Shown here in pieces: positions 42,950 to 51,332 of a stretch of 64,000 nt of DNA; position 1 is the stretch's first letter, and each line of letters opens with the position of its first letter. Source of the stretch: Jeongeupia sp. USM3. Its GTDB lineage: Bacteria > Pseudomonadota > Gammaproteobacteria > Burkholderiales > Chitinibacteraceae. The notes beneath the pieces were generated by a model. The model made no database searches and was not told the DNA's origin. It saw only the letters and a list, made by a program, of their open reading frames with translations. The stretch covers positions 558,001-622,000 of the forward strand of contig NZ_CP017668.1 in the NCBI RefSeq assembly GCF_001808185.1, given 5' to 3'. The position numbers were made by a program, and so were the translations under genes.

Positions 42950-42978
42950 TTGCCCGACAGGCGGCAATCGGCTAGAAT
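42950..42978 (+). promoter_or_regulatory. promoter of the tRNA-Gly gene
   Basis: TTGCCC (42950-42955) and TAGAAT (42973-42978) are separated by 17 bases. The -10 box ends 11 bases before the mature tRNA start, which is typical for tRNA genes. Confidence 0.75.
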
Positions 42979-42989
42979 GCATGGCTTCT

Positions 42990-43063
42990 GCGGGCGTCGT
43001 CTAATGGTAAGACACTAGCTTCCCAAGCTCGGAACACGGGTTCGATTCCCGTCGCCCGCTCCA
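42990..43063 (+). tRNA. tRNA-Gly, anticodon CCC
   Basis: A 74-base cloverleaf with encoded CCA (43061-43063). The acceptor stem GCGGGCG/CGCCCGC is perfect, with a 4-bp D stem GTCT/AGAC, anticodon loop TTCCCAA (CCC at 43022-43024), a 4-base variable region, and T arm ACGGG-TTCGATT-CCCGT. The anticodon stem CTAGC/GCTCG has one mismatch (T28 with C42). It reads GGG codons. A promoter lies just upstream and a terminator just downstream, so it is a single-gene unit. Confidence 0.95.
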
Positions 43064-43075
43064 GACACGCAACAG

Positions 43076-43109
43076 CGCCCGGCCAGCCATCTGGCGCCGG
43101 GCGTTTTTT
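43076..43109 (+). terminator. intrinsic terminator of the tRNA-Gly gene
   Basis: CGCCCGGC (43076-43083) pairs with GCCGGGCG (43096-43103) and is followed by six T. It begins 13 bases after the CCA end. Confidence 0.88.
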
Positions 43110-43121
43110 CGCCTGCGGCCG

Positions 43122-43772
43122 ATGTGCGTCAACTACACCCCCGTCCCGAGTACTGCATGGCCCTCCCGTTTCGGCACGCCGGCGCCACTGGGCGACTGGC
43201 CCGATGAGGCCTGGCAGGACTACGCCGCGCCGATCATCGTTGCCGGTGACGGCGGCCGCGAAGCGATGATCGCCAGCTACGGCATGATCCCGAAGCGCAA
43301 GCTGCCGCCGGGCAGAAAACCGTTCAGCACGATGAATGCCCGCGCCGAAACGGTCGGCGAGCTGCCGTCGTACCGGACGGCCTGGCGCAGGCATTACCGC
43401 TGCCTGGTGCCGATGCATTGTTTTTACGAGCCTTGCTACGAAACCGGCCAAGCCGAGCGCTGGCGCATCGAGCCCGCCGATGGCGAAGCGTTTGCAGTGG
43501 CCGGCATCTGGCGTCCGTGGAAGGAAGACGACGGCGGTTACAGCTTTTCGTTCAGCCAGCTCACCGTCAATGCCGATGCGCACCCGCTGATGTCGCGCAT
43601 GCACAGGCCCGGCGATGAAAAGCGCAGCCTTGTCGTCATCGCCGAACGCGACTACGACGCATGGCTGGATTGCGCCTCAGTCCTCACGGCCGAAGCCTTT
43701 CTGCGCCTGCCCGGCAACCTGTACGGCGCACCGGTGCCGCGCGCAACGCCGACCACGGCAACGCTGTTCTAG
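43122..43772 (+). CDS. SRAP-family protein (YedK/HMCES type)
   Basis: A 216-residue SOS response-associated peptidase-fold protein that crosslinks to abasic sites in single-stranded DNA. The catalytic Cys2 is exposed after removal of Met1 (MCVNY). Other family residues are visible: Asn and Glu in NARAETV, the Glu in HCFYEP, and the His in ADAHPLMSRMH. Length fits the family. Its end overlaps the convergent small membrane-protein gene by 4 bases. Confidence 0.92.
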   Translation: MCVNYTPVPSTAWPSRFGTPAPLGDWPDEAWQDYAAPIIVAGDGGREAMIASYGMIPKRKLPPGRKPFSTMNARAETVGELPSYRTAWRRHYRCLVPMHCFYEPCYETGQAERWRIEPADGEAFAVAGIWRPWKEDDGGYSFSFSQLTVNADAHPLMSRMHRPGDEKRSLVVIAERDYDAWLDCASVLTAEAFLRLPGNLYGAPVPRATPTTATLF

Positions 43773-43984
43773 CGTACCGAGCTGGCCGCCGGCACGGGCT
43801 GTGCCGGCATGCGCGACGGCGCGAGCACGCCGACGATGGCCGCCAGCACCAGCATGCCGGCGATGCCGCCGGCCAGGTGCTGCAACACCTTGCCGCGGCC
43901 GTAGCCGGCCACCCTGGCTGCAACCCATTTCCAGACGACGAACAGGGCGACGGCACCAATGCCGACGGCGGTCATTTCATTCAT
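43769..43984 (-). CDS. small membrane protein, unknown function
   Basis: A 71-residue protein with two likely membrane segments (about residues 5-22, AVGIGAVALFVVWKWVAA, and 38-55, LAGGIAGMLVLAAIVGVLA). The ATG at 43984 is preceded by CAGGA. No family recognised. It is convergent with the SRAP gene and separate from scpB. Confidence 0.6.
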   Translation of the reverse strand: MNEMTAVGIGAVALFVVWKWVAARVAGYGRGKVLQHLAGGIAGMLVLAAIVGVLAPSRMPAQPVPAASSVR

Positions 43985-44059
43985 GGCAATCCTGACGAGA
44001 AGTTCGGCAGCAGTGTACCGCGGATGGCAAGCGGCCTGATTGACCTCGGTAAAGTGCCG

Positions 44060-44593
44060 TCACTCTTCCGGCTCGATCAAGCCACCCAGCTCGGCGAGCG
44101 GCGGCAAGCCCGACAGCGACGACAAGCCCAGATCGTCAAGAAACTGCTTGTTCGTCGCCAGCAGCTCCGGCCGCCCCGGCACTTCCTTGTGGCCGACGAC
44201 GTCGATCCAGCCTCGCTCCTTCAGCGTCTGGACGATCGCGCTCGATACGGCCACGCCGCGGATCTCCTCGATCTCCCCGCGCGTTACCGGCTGCCGGTAG
44301 GCGATGATCGCCAGCGTTTCCATCACCGCACGCGAGTACCGTGGCGGCCGCTCGAGGTTGAGCCGGTCGAGATAGGGCTGCATGGCCGGCCGGGCGCGAA
44401 AACGCCAGCCCGTCGCGAGCTGGACCAGCTCGACGCCGCGCCCTTCCCAGTCTTGCTGCAGCTGATCGAGCAGTGCCGCCACTTCCTTGCCGCTCAGCGC
44501 ATCAGCAAACAGCTGCCGCAACGCAACCATCGGCAAGGGCTCCTGCGCGACCAGCAGCGCCGTTTCCAGCACGGTTTTCGGCGCGACGCTCAT
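44060..44593 (-). CDS. scpB: segregation and condensation protein B
   Basis: A 177-residue kleisin partner of the SMC-ScpAB condensin complex. It is made of two winged-helix domains: [21 protein letters not shown] at the start, then [72 protein letters not shown], which is the most typical part. The ATG at 44593 overlaps the scpA stop (ATGA). Confidence 0.95.
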   Translation of the reverse strand: MSVAPKTVLETALLVAQEPLPMVALRQLFADALSGKEVAALLDQLQQDWEGRGVELVQLATGWRFRARPAMQPYLDRLNLERPPRYSRAVMETLAIIAYRQPVTRGEIEEIRGVAVSSAIVQTLKERGWIDVVGHKEVPGRPELLATNKQFLDDLGLSSLSGLPPLAELGGLIEPEE

Positions 44594-45399
44594 ACGCCCT
44601 CCCCGATGCCTTTCGCAAGGCGCACATAGATCGTCGCGTAACCGTCGTCCTGACTGACGACGATATGCGACTCCTTGACCAGCTCGAGCACGGCCAGAAA
44701 GCTGACGACCAGCAGCGGTACGCCGCCATCGGGCTCGAACAGCCGCTCGAACGCGTGGTGGCAGCCGTCCTGCAGCAACTTGAGGATCCGGCTCATCTGC
44801 TCGCGCACCGACAGCGTATCCGGCGTGATCTGATGATGCTGATTGCGCCTGGCGCGGGTCAGGATGGCCTGCCAGGCCGAGCGCAGGTCGGCTACGCCGA
44901 CTTCGGGCAGGCGCTGGACCATTTCGCGCTCGAACAGCACGGCAACGAAGTGGAAATCGCGCCCGGCCAGCGGCAGCCGGTCGAGCCCGAGCGCCGCCTG
45001 CTTGATCTGCTCGTACTCGAGCAGACGCCGGACCAGTTCGGCCCGCGGGTCCTCGGGCTCGAAATCGGCGCCGTCGTCGAAATACTCGTCACGTCTGGGC
45101 AGCAGCAGGCGCGACTTGATCTCGATCAGCACCGCCGCCATCAGCAGGTACTCGGCCGCGAGTTCGAGCCGGCTCGCCTGCATTGCCTCGACATAGCGCA
45201 TGTACTGGGCGGTAACGTCGGCGAGCGGAATGTCGAGAATGTCGAGGTTCTGCTTGCGGATCAGGTAGAGCAACAGGTCGAGCGGCCCCTCGAACGATTC
45301 GAGCAGCACGCGCAGCGCATCGGGCGGGATGTACAGATCGGCCGGCAGCTGGTGCACCGGCTCGCCGAGCACGTGCGCCAGCGCGTCGGCGGCGCTCAC
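44590..45399 (-). CDS. scpA: segregation and condensation protein A
   Basis: The 269-residue kleisin of the SMC-ScpAB complex. The conserved core is [38 protein letters not shown], then [14 protein letters not shown] and the C-terminal winged helix ([31 protein letters not shown]). I chose the GTG at 45399, which overlaps the stop of the acetyltransferase gene (GTGA). The frame runs further upstream, but only as a shadow of that gene. Confidence 0.93.
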   Translation of the reverse strand: MSAADALAHVLGEPVHQLPADLYIPPDALRVLLESFEGPLDLLLYLIRKQNLDILDIPLADVTAQYMRYVEAMQASRLELAAEYLLMAAVLIEIKSRLLLPRRDEYFDDGADFEPEDPRAELVRRLLEYEQIKQAALGLDRLPLAGRDFHFVAVLFEREMVQRLPEVGVADLRSAWQAILTRARRNQHHQITPDTLSVREQMSRILKLLQDGCHHAFERLFEPDGGVPLLVVSFLAVLELVKESHIVVSQDDGYATIYVRLAKGIGEGV

Positions 45400-45902
45400 A
45401 GCCCGGCAAACTCCGGCGCATAGCGGACCGTGCCGGCGGCGAACGCCAGCGCATCGGGCCAGAGCTCGAGCGCCATGAAGTACTCGGCCGGCACGTCGTA
45501 TTCGCACACCAGGCCGTAGTTCGCCGCCGGCACGAAGCCGAAGCGGCCGTAATAGGCCGGATCGCCGAGCACGACGACCGCCGCGGCACCCCGTGCTTTC
45601 AGCGCCGTCAGCCCCGCGTCGACCAGCGCTTTGGCGACGCCCTGCCGGCGCCAGTCGGCGGCGACCGCCAGCGGCGCCAGCCCGGCCACCTCGCCGGCGA
45701 CGCCATCGGCCGAGGCGGCCGAAAACAGCAGGTGGCCGACGATCAGGCCGTCGACGTCGGCAACGAGCTCGACCCTGGTACGCCCTGCCTCGTTGAGCGC
45801 CACGACAAGATCTGCCTCGCCGGGCTGGCCAAACGCCGCGGTAACAAGCGCATGGACCGCCGCGGCGTCGGCAGCTGCGGCGGGACGAATCGTCACGGAC
45901 AT
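45396..45902 (-). CDS. GNAT-family N-acetyltransferase (YhbS-like)
   Basis: A 168-residue acetyl-CoA-dependent acetyltransferase. The acetyl-CoA-binding loop is in LAVAADWRRQGVAKALVDAGL, followed by VVLGDPAYYGRFGFVPA, which is typical of the YhbS type. The ATG at 45902 has GGAGAG eight bases upstream; an earlier ATG at 45917 is possible. Substrate unknown. It is inserted between trpS and scpA and coupled to scpA by a 4-base overlap. Confidence 0.85.
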   Translation of the reverse strand: MSVTIRPAAAADAAAVHALVTAAFGQPGEADLVVALNEAGRTRVELVADVDGLIVGHLLFSAASADGVAGEVAGLAPLAVAADWRRQGVAKALVDAGLTALKARGAAAVVVLGDPAYYGRFGFVPAANYGLVCEYDVPAEYFMALELWPDALAFAAGTVRYAPEFAGL

Positions 45903-46036
45903 CGAGAAACTCTCCATTTTTTTGAGCGGCCCAATACCGGGGTCGCGGTGCCGCAAGGCGTACGAAGCGTCCCTATCAAGAGACGCCCTGAAGTCGCAAC
46001 CGTCGGCGGCAAGTACGCCGGCCTTGTTGGTCGCGC

Positions 46037-47239
46037 TCAGCCGTAAGCGAGGCCCATCGCCTCGCGCACGTCGCGCATCGTATCGCGTGCCAGCTCGCGT
46101 GCACGCTCGCAGCCGTCGGCAACGATCTTCTTCACCAGGGTCGGGTCTTCGAGATAAGGCTGTGCACGCTCGAACATCGGCGCCTGTTCGGCCAGCACGC
46201 CGTCGATCACCGGCTGCTTGCACTGGATACAGCCGATGCCGGCGCTCTTGCAGCCCTCGACGACCCAGGCACGGGTCGCTTTGTCCGAATACACCTGATG
46301 CAGCTGCCAGACCGGGCACTTCTCCGGATCACCCGGATCGGTGCGGCGAACGCGCGCCGGGTCGGTCGGCATCTGCTTGATCTTCTTGGCAACCGAATCG
46401 GCATCCTCGCGCAGGCTGATCGTGTTGCCGTAGGACTTGGACATCTTGTTGCCATCAAGACCCGGCATCCGGCTGGCCGACGTCAGCAGCGGCTGCGGCT
46501 CGGGCAGGATCATCTTGCCGCCGCCTTCGAGGTAGCCGAACAGCCGCTCCCGGTCGCCATGCGACAGATTCTGCGTTTCGGCCAGGAGCGCGCGGGCGGA
46601 TTCGAGCGCTTCGACATCGCCGTTCTGCTGGTAGCGGGTGCGCAGCTCCTCGTACAGCTTGCCCTTCTTGCCGCCGATCTTCTTGACCGCCGCCTCGGCC
46701 TTTTCCTCGAAACCGACTTCCTTGCCGAACACGTGGTTGAAGCGTCGGGCGATTTCGCGGGTGATCTCGACGTGCGGCACCTGGTCCTCGCCCACCGGCA
46801 CCAGATTGCCGCGGTAGAGCAGGATGTCGGCCGACTGCAGCAGCGGGTAGCCAAGGAAGCCGTAGGTGCCGAGGTCCTTGTGGCTCATCTTGTCGATCTG
46901 GTCCTTGTACGTCGGAACGCGTTCGAGCCACGACAGCGGCGTCACCATCGACAGCAGCAGATGCAGCTCGGCGTGCTCGGGCACGCGGCTCTGGATGAAG
47001 ATCGTCGCCTGCGCCGGATCGACGCCGGCGGCAATCCAGTCGATCACCATGTCCCAGACGCTCTTCTCGATGACGCTGACGTCGTCGTACGCGGTCGTCA
47101 GCGCATGCCAGTCGGCGACCATGAACAGGCACTCGTGCTCGCTCTGCAGCTTGACCCAGTTTTTCAGTACGCCGTGATAGTGCCCCAGGTGCAGCTTGCC
47201 GGTCGGGCGCATACCCGAGAGGACGCGGTCGGGAAACAT
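46037..47239 (-). CDS. trpS: tryptophanyl-tRNA synthetase
   Basis: Charges tRNA-Trp. The 400-residue class I synthetase has the HIGH-like signature GKLHLGHYHG and the KMSKS signature NKMSKSYGN. It is longer than E. coli TrpS (about 334) because of an insert about residues 195-240 with many Lys and Glu (KAEAAVKKIGGKKGKLYEEL), a form common in betaproteobacteria. It follows the site-2 protease gene by 27 bases. Confidence 0.97.
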   Translation of the reverse strand: MFPDRVLSGMRPTGKLHLGHYHGVLKNWVKLQSEHECLFMVADWHALTTAYDDVSVIEKSVWDMVIDWIAAGVDPAQATIFIQSRVPEHAELHLLLSMVTPLSWLERVPTYKDQIDKMSHKDLGTYGFLGYPLLQSADILLYRGNLVPVGEDQVPHVEITREIARRFNHVFGKEVGFEEKAEAAVKKIGGKKGKLYEELRTRYQQNGDVEALESARALLAETQNLSHGDRERLFGYLEGGGKMILPEPQPLLTSASRMPGLDGNKMSKSYGNTISLREDADSVAKKIKQMPTDPARVRRTDPGDPEKCPVWQLHQVYSDKATRAWVVEGCKSAGIGCIQCKQPVIDGVLAEQAPMFERAQPYLEDPTLVKKIVADGCERARELARDTMRDVREAMGLAYG

Positions 47240-47266
47240 GAAGCTAAATCCTTGACTGTTTGATGG

Positions 47267-47923
47267 TTAATGCAGGATGAACATGATCGGCAGCGCCGCG
47301 ATCTTCATCAGCGGATTCATGATCGCGGTCAACAGATTGGTCGCCAGCAGCGCGATCAGGATGAAAAAGCCGTAGGGCTCGATCCGCGACACCAGCTCCG
47401 CCTGCCGGTGCGGCAGCAGCGACACGAGGATGCGCCCGCCGTCGAGCGGCGGCAGCGGCAGCAGGTTCAGCACCATCAGCGACAGGTTGATCGTCACCCC
47501 GGCCTGCCCCATCAGGAACATCGGCTCCTGCAGGCTGAAGCCTTCGAGGCCGAGCGCAACCTTCATCAGCAGCGCCCAGACGATCGCCATCGCGAAATTC
47601 GACCCCGGCCCGGCCGCGGCCACCCAGAGCATGTCGCGCTTCGGGTTGCGCAGCTTGCCGAAATCGACCGGCACCGGCTTGGCCCAGCCGAACAGGAAGC
47701 CGCCGAGCGCCAGCAGTGCCATCGGCAGCACCACCGTGCCGATCGGATCGATGTGCCGGACCGGATTCAGCGAAATCCGCCCCAGCCGCGACGCGGTATC
47801 GTCGCCGAAGTGCCGCGCCACGTAGCCGTGCGCGGCCTCGTGCACGGTGATCGCGAACAGCACCGGAATCGCCCAGATGCAAACGGTCTGGATAAAACTG
47901 CCCAGGTCAAAACCACCCATCAT
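47267..47923 (-). CDS. site-2 protease family membrane metalloprotease (M50)
   Basis: A 218-residue polytopic membrane protein with the zinc motif HEAAH in ITVHEAAHGYVARHFGDDTASRLGRISLNPVRHID, and the second motif NLLPLPPLDGGRI that supplies the third ligand. This is the compact YwhC-like group without a PDZ domain; its substrates are mostly unknown. It is 7 bases after yciO and just before trpS, the usual neighbourhood in this group of bacteria. Confidence 0.9.
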   Translation of the reverse strand: MMGGFDLGSFIQTVCIWAIPVLFAITVHEAAHGYVARHFGDDTASRLGRISLNPVRHIDPIGTVVLPMALLALGGFLFGWAKPVPVDFGKLRNPKRDMLWVAAAGPGSNFAMAIVWALLMKVALGLEGFSLQEPMFLMGQAGVTINLSLMVLNLLPLPPLDGGRILVSLLPHRQAELVSRIEPYGFFILIALLATNLLTAIMNPLMKIAALPIMFILH

Positions 47924-47930
47924 GCCATCC

Positions 47931-48557
47931 TCACTCAAGCCCAAACGGCGCCAGCGGCCCCTTGCCGGCACGCATCAGCACCGGCGCCCCATCGGAAAGG
48001 TCGATCACCGTCGTCGGCTCGACACCGCAGTAACCGCCCTCGATCACCAGATCGACATCGTGCTCGAGCCGGTCGCGGATTTCCCACGCATCGGACATCG
48101 GCATTTCTTCGCCGGGCAGCAGCAGCGAGCTCGACAGCATCGGCTCGCCCAGTTCCTCGAGCAACGCCAGCGCCACCGGATGGTCGGGGACGCGCAGGCC
48201 GACGGTCTGTTTCTTCGGATGCCAGACGCGGCGCGGCACTTCCTTGGTTGCCAGCAGAATGAAGGTGTAGTTGCCCGGCGTTGCGCTCTTGAGCATCCGG
48301 TACGTCCGGTTGTCGACGCGCGCGTAGTTGCCGAGCTGCGACAGGTCGTGGCACGCCAGCGTGAAATGGTGCTTGTCGCTCAACTGACGGATGCGGCGGA
48401 TGCGCTCGAGCGCATCCTTGTTGTCGAGCGCGCAACCGAGCGCATAGCAGGAGTCGGTCGGATAGACGATCAGCCCGCCCTTGCGGACGATCTCGACCGC
48501 CTGCTTGATCAGGCGCAACTGCGGCGTTTCGGCGTGTATCGAAAAAAACTGGGACAT
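47931..48557 (-). CDS. yciO: YciO-type Sua5/YrdC-domain protein
   Basis: A 208-residue single-domain YrdC fold protein. It aligns along its whole length with E. coli YciO: MSQFFSIHAETPQLRLIKQAVEIVRKGGLIVYPTDSCYALGC, TPGNYTFILLATKEVPRR, LGEPMLSSSLLLPGEE and GGYCGVEPTTVIDLSD. YrdC proteins bind nucleotides and RNA; TsaC makes the threonylcarbamoyl-AMP for tRNA t6A, but the role of YciO is uncertain. Confidence 0.92.
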   Translation of the reverse strand: MSQFFSIHAETPQLRLIKQAVEIVRKGGLIVYPTDSCYALGCALDNKDALERIRRIRQLSDKHHFTLACHDLSQLGNYARVDNRTYRMLKSATPGNYTFILLATKEVPRRVWHPKKQTVGLRVPDHPVALALLEELGEPMLSSSLLLPGEEMPMSDAWEIRDRLEHDVDLVIEGGYCGVEPTTVIDLSDGAPVLMRAGKGPLAPFGLE

Positions 48558-48609
48558 GGGCTCGCTTCTGGGAGTTGTGCTGCGACTGTAGCGGACGGGC
48601 GGCCGGACG

Positions 48610-49470
48610 TCAGGGCAAGTTTGTCGTGGACGGCAGCGTCCACCAGCGCGTCCAGACCGGTTCGCAGCCGACGGGCAGATCGGCGTTGAGCCCCGGCTCG
48701 CGGGCACCTTCGCCGGTTGCGTGGTAATCGGTGCCGGCCGATGCAAGGAAACCGAACTCCTGTGCCAGCCGCGAGAAGCGCCCGACATCGGCGGCACCGT
48801 GGCTGCCCGAGACGACCTCGATCGCCTCGCCGCCAAGCCGCCGGTATTCGGTCAGCATGACGCGCAACGTTTCGTTGCCAAGCTCGTAGCGGCCCGGATG
48901 GGCCAGCACGGCAACGCCGCCGGCCTCGCGTATCCAGCCGATGGCCTCGTGCAGCGTCGCCCATTCGTGCTCGACGTAACCCGGTTTGCCGCGGACCAGA
49001 TACTTCCTGAACACGCTCTTGGTGTCCTTGGCGTAACCGGCTGCGACCAGGTAGCGGGCAAAGTGCGTCCGGCTGATCATCTCCGGGTTGTCGGCATAGC
49101 GACGCGCACCTTCGAGCACGCCGTCGATACCGACGGCCGCCAGCGCCGCGGCCATCCGCTCGCCGCGCTCCGCCCGACCGGCACGCACGCTCGCCAGCCC
49201 ATCGACGATGGCCGGGTGGTTCGGATCGAAACCGAGCCCGACGATGTGCAGGGTGTGCTTGCCCCAGCTGACCGATATCTCGACGCCGCTGATGAACTGC
49301 ATCCCGAGCTGTGCCGCTTCGTCGGCGGCGTCGGGCAGGCCACGGACATCGTCGTGGTCCGTCAGCGCAAACAGCTGACAGCCGCGCTCGAACGCCTTGC
49401 GCACGACTTCGCGCGGCGGCAGCAGGCCGTCCGAGACGTTCGAATGGCAGTGCAGATCGACCGGCGTCAT
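48610..49470 (-). CDS. rnm: PHP-domain phosphoesterase / RNase AM
   Basis: A 286-residue PHP-family metalloenzyme with the ligands in VDLHCHSNVSDG, FALTDHDDVRG, EISVSW, HFARYLVAAG, LAHPGRYEL and SAGTDYHA. It resembles E. coli YciV (RNase AM), which trims RNA 5' ends, and a related Chromobacterium enzyme described as a nucleoside 3',5'-bisphosphate phosphatase. Its ATG overlaps the stop of the SemiSWEET gene. Confidence 0.9.
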   Translation of the reverse strand: MTPVDLHCHSNVSDGLLPPREVVRKAFERGCQLFALTDHDDVRGLPDAADEAAQLGMQFISGVEISVSWGKHTLHIVGLGFDPNHPAIVDGLASVRAGRAERGERMAAALAAVGIDGVLEGARRYADNPEMISRTHFARYLVAAGYAKDTKSVFRKYLVRGKPGYVEHEWATLHEAIGWIREAGGVAVLAHPGRYELGNETLRVMLTEYRRLGGEAIEVVSGSHGAADVGRFSRLAQEFGFLASAGTDYHATGEGAREPGLNADLPVGCEPVWTRWWTLPSTTNLP

Positions 49471-49736
49471 CGCTTTCCCCTCACCGAGTAGCGCAGCTTC
49501 ATCGCCAGCACCGAGCCGGCGAGCACCAGCGTGATCGTGTTCGGGATGATCAGCGGCCACGAGGCGATCACCACACCGTACAGCAGCCAAAGTGCAACGC
49601 CGAACACGAACAGCGAATACATGCCGAGCGAAATGTCCTCGACCGAGCGCGTCCGCCAGACCTTGATCACCTGCGGCAGGAAGGAAAACGTCGTGCAGAC
49701 GCCGGCAACATGGCCGATCCAGTCGAGCGGGTTCAC
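49467..49736 (-). CDS. SemiSWEET-type PQ-loop sugar transporter
   Basis: An 89-residue membrane protein with three helices and the PQ-loop motif in TTFSFLPQVIKVWRTRSVEDIS. This matches bacterial SemiSWEETs, which dimerise to carry sugars down their gradient. The GTG at 49736 overlaps the cysM stop (GTGA), and its own stop overlaps the rnm start (ATGA), so it sits tightly coupled between two unrelated enzymes. Confidence 0.88.
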   Translation of the reverse strand: MNPLDWIGHVAGVCTTFSFLPQVIKVWRTRSVEDISLGMYSLFVFGVALWLLYGVVIASWPLIIPNTITLVLAGSVLAMKLRYSVRGKR

Positions 49737-50623
49737 GCCGGAAACACCCCGGTCGACAGGTAGCGGTCGCCACGGTCGCAGACGATGGTCACGATCACGG
49801 CGTTCTCTACCTGCTTGGACAGCTGCAGCGCGGCGGCGAGCGCGCCGCCCGACGAAATGCCGGCAAAGATGCCTTCCTCGCGCGCCAGCCTGCGCGTCAT
49901 CTCCTCGGCCTCCTGCTGGCCGACTTCCATGACGCGGTCGATCCGCGAGAAGTCGCAGATTGCCGGCACGTATTCGGCCGGCCACTTGCGGATGCCGGGA
50001 ATGGCCGCACCGTCGCTCGGCTGGACGCCGACGATCTCGACATGCGGCGCGATCTCCTTGAGGTAGCGCCCGGTTCCCATGATGGTGCCGGTCGTGCCCA
50101 TGCTCGAGACGAAGTGGGTGATCGTCCCTTCGGTATCGCGCCAGATTTCCGGGCCGGTCGTCTCGTAGTGCGCCAGCGGGTTGTCCGGGTTGGCGAACTG
50201 GTCGAGCACCAGCCCCTTGCCATCGAGCACCATCTGCGCGGCCAGGTCGCGGGCAACCTCCATGCCGTCGACGAGGATCACCTCGGCGCCGTAGGCCTTC
50301 ATCGTCTGGACGCGCTCGACGCTGGAATTGCCCGGCATGATCAGCACCATCCGGTAGCCCATCATCGCGGCGGCCATCGCCAGCGCGATGCCGGTATTGC
50401 CGCTGGTGGCTTCGATCAGCGTATCGCCGGGGCGGATCGTGCCGCGCGCCTCGGCGTGGCGGATCATCGACAGCGCGGGCCGGTCCTTGACCGAGCCGGC
50501 CGGGTTGTTGCCCTCGAGCTTGACGAGGACGACGTTGCTGGTCTCGCCGGGCAGGCGTTTGAGTCGGACCAGCGGCGTGTTGCCGACGAAGTCCTCGAGC
50601 GTTTTGAAGCGGGGCGTAGTCAT
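49733..50623 (-). CDS. cysM: cysteine synthase B
   Basis: PLP enzyme that makes cysteine or S-sulfocysteine from O-acetylserine and sulfide or thiosulfate. The 296-residue product has the PLP Lys46 in NNPAGSVKDRPALSM, the loop EATSGNTGIALA and the phosphate-binding GTTGTIMGTGR. The length and the segment EGNNPAGSVKDR are CysM-like rather than CysK-like. It heads the long minus-strand run. Confidence 0.95.
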   Translation of the reverse strand: MTTPRFKTLEDFVGNTPLVRLKRLPGETSNVVLVKLEGNNPAGSVKDRPALSMIRHAEARGTIRPGDTLIEATSGNTGIALAMAAAMMGYRMVLIMPGNSSVERVQTMKAYGAEVILVDGMEVARDLAAQMVLDGKGLVLDQFANPDNPLAHYETTGPEIWRDTEGTITHFVSSMGTTGTIMGTGRYLKEIAPHVEIVGVQPSDGAAIPGIRKWPAEYVPAICDFSRIDRVMEVGQQEAEEMTRRLAREEGIFAGISSGGALAAALQLSKQVENAVIVTIVCDRGDRYLSTGVFPA

Positions 50624-50683
50624 GCGGCGATTATACCTCGCCGCATGACGGCGACGCGCACGCCCCGCGCGCCCGGTGACGAC

Positions 50684-51253
50684 TTACTGCGCCGCCGGCT
50701 CGACCGAGATCGCGATCGAACGGCGCAGGGTCACCTCGATCTGGTCGCCGACGGCGATCTGCTCGAGCGCGGCCGGGTTTTTGACGTTGGCCTCGACGAT
50801 CTTGCTGTCCGGTGTCTTGAGCTTGACACGCGACGTCTTGCGATCGACTGCGACAACATCGGCCGCCAGCGTCTCGGTCTTCACCCAGCCGCCGCCCGGG
50901 CGCTCGCCCGGCGCGCTGCGCGCTGCGTCGGTCGACTCGGTCGTGCCGCGCACACCGGCGCCACCCTTGAGCAGTTCGTAGGCGATCGCCACGCCGATCC
51001 GCGTCGTCACCTTGTCGCCGACCTTGAGCTGGTCGAAGTTGCGCACTTCGGGACCGGCGTCGACATCGGCGAGTTCGCCGCTGGGCAGCTTCACCGTCAG
51101 CTTGCGCTTGGCCGCGTCGATCGCGGCGATCTGCACGGTCAGCTTGTCCTCCTCCTTGAGAACGACCAGCGGCACGGCGGCGCCATCGGCCGCCCACGCC
51201 GGGATCGCAGCGGAGACCATCATCGCCAGCAGCAACTTGGTTACGGTTTTCAT
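50684..51253 (-). CDS. secreted protein of unknown function
   Basis: A 189-residue precursor with a signal peptide (KLLLAMMVSAAIPAWA, cleavage about residue 22). The mature part is beta-rich with two OB-like stretches (DKLTVQIAAIDAAKRKLTVKLPSG and VVAVDRKTSRVKLKTPDSKIVEANV), which suggests a duplicated small barrel. The ATG at 51253 has AGGGAG upstream. I recognise no family. Confidence 0.75.
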   Translation of the reverse strand: MKTVTKLLLAMMVSAAIPAWAADGAAVPLVVLKEEDKLTVQIAAIDAAKRKLTVKLPSGELADVDAGPEVRNFDQLKVGDKVTTRIGVAIAYELLKGGAGVRGTTESTDAARSAPGERPGGGWVKTETLAADVVAVDRKTSRVKLKTPDSKIVEANVKNPAALEQIAVGDQIEVTLRRSIAISVEPAAQ

Positions 51254-51332
51254 GAAAGCACTCCCTGTAAAAGATATAGGTTTGGGCCTACAGCATACGT
51301 CATGCCATTCCATTGAGTTTGTAACGATACGC

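Noticed and set aside
45903..46319. longer reading frame upstream of the GNAT gene
   Set aside because: The extension runs over the trpS end in another frame; a clear ribosome-binding site marks 45902.
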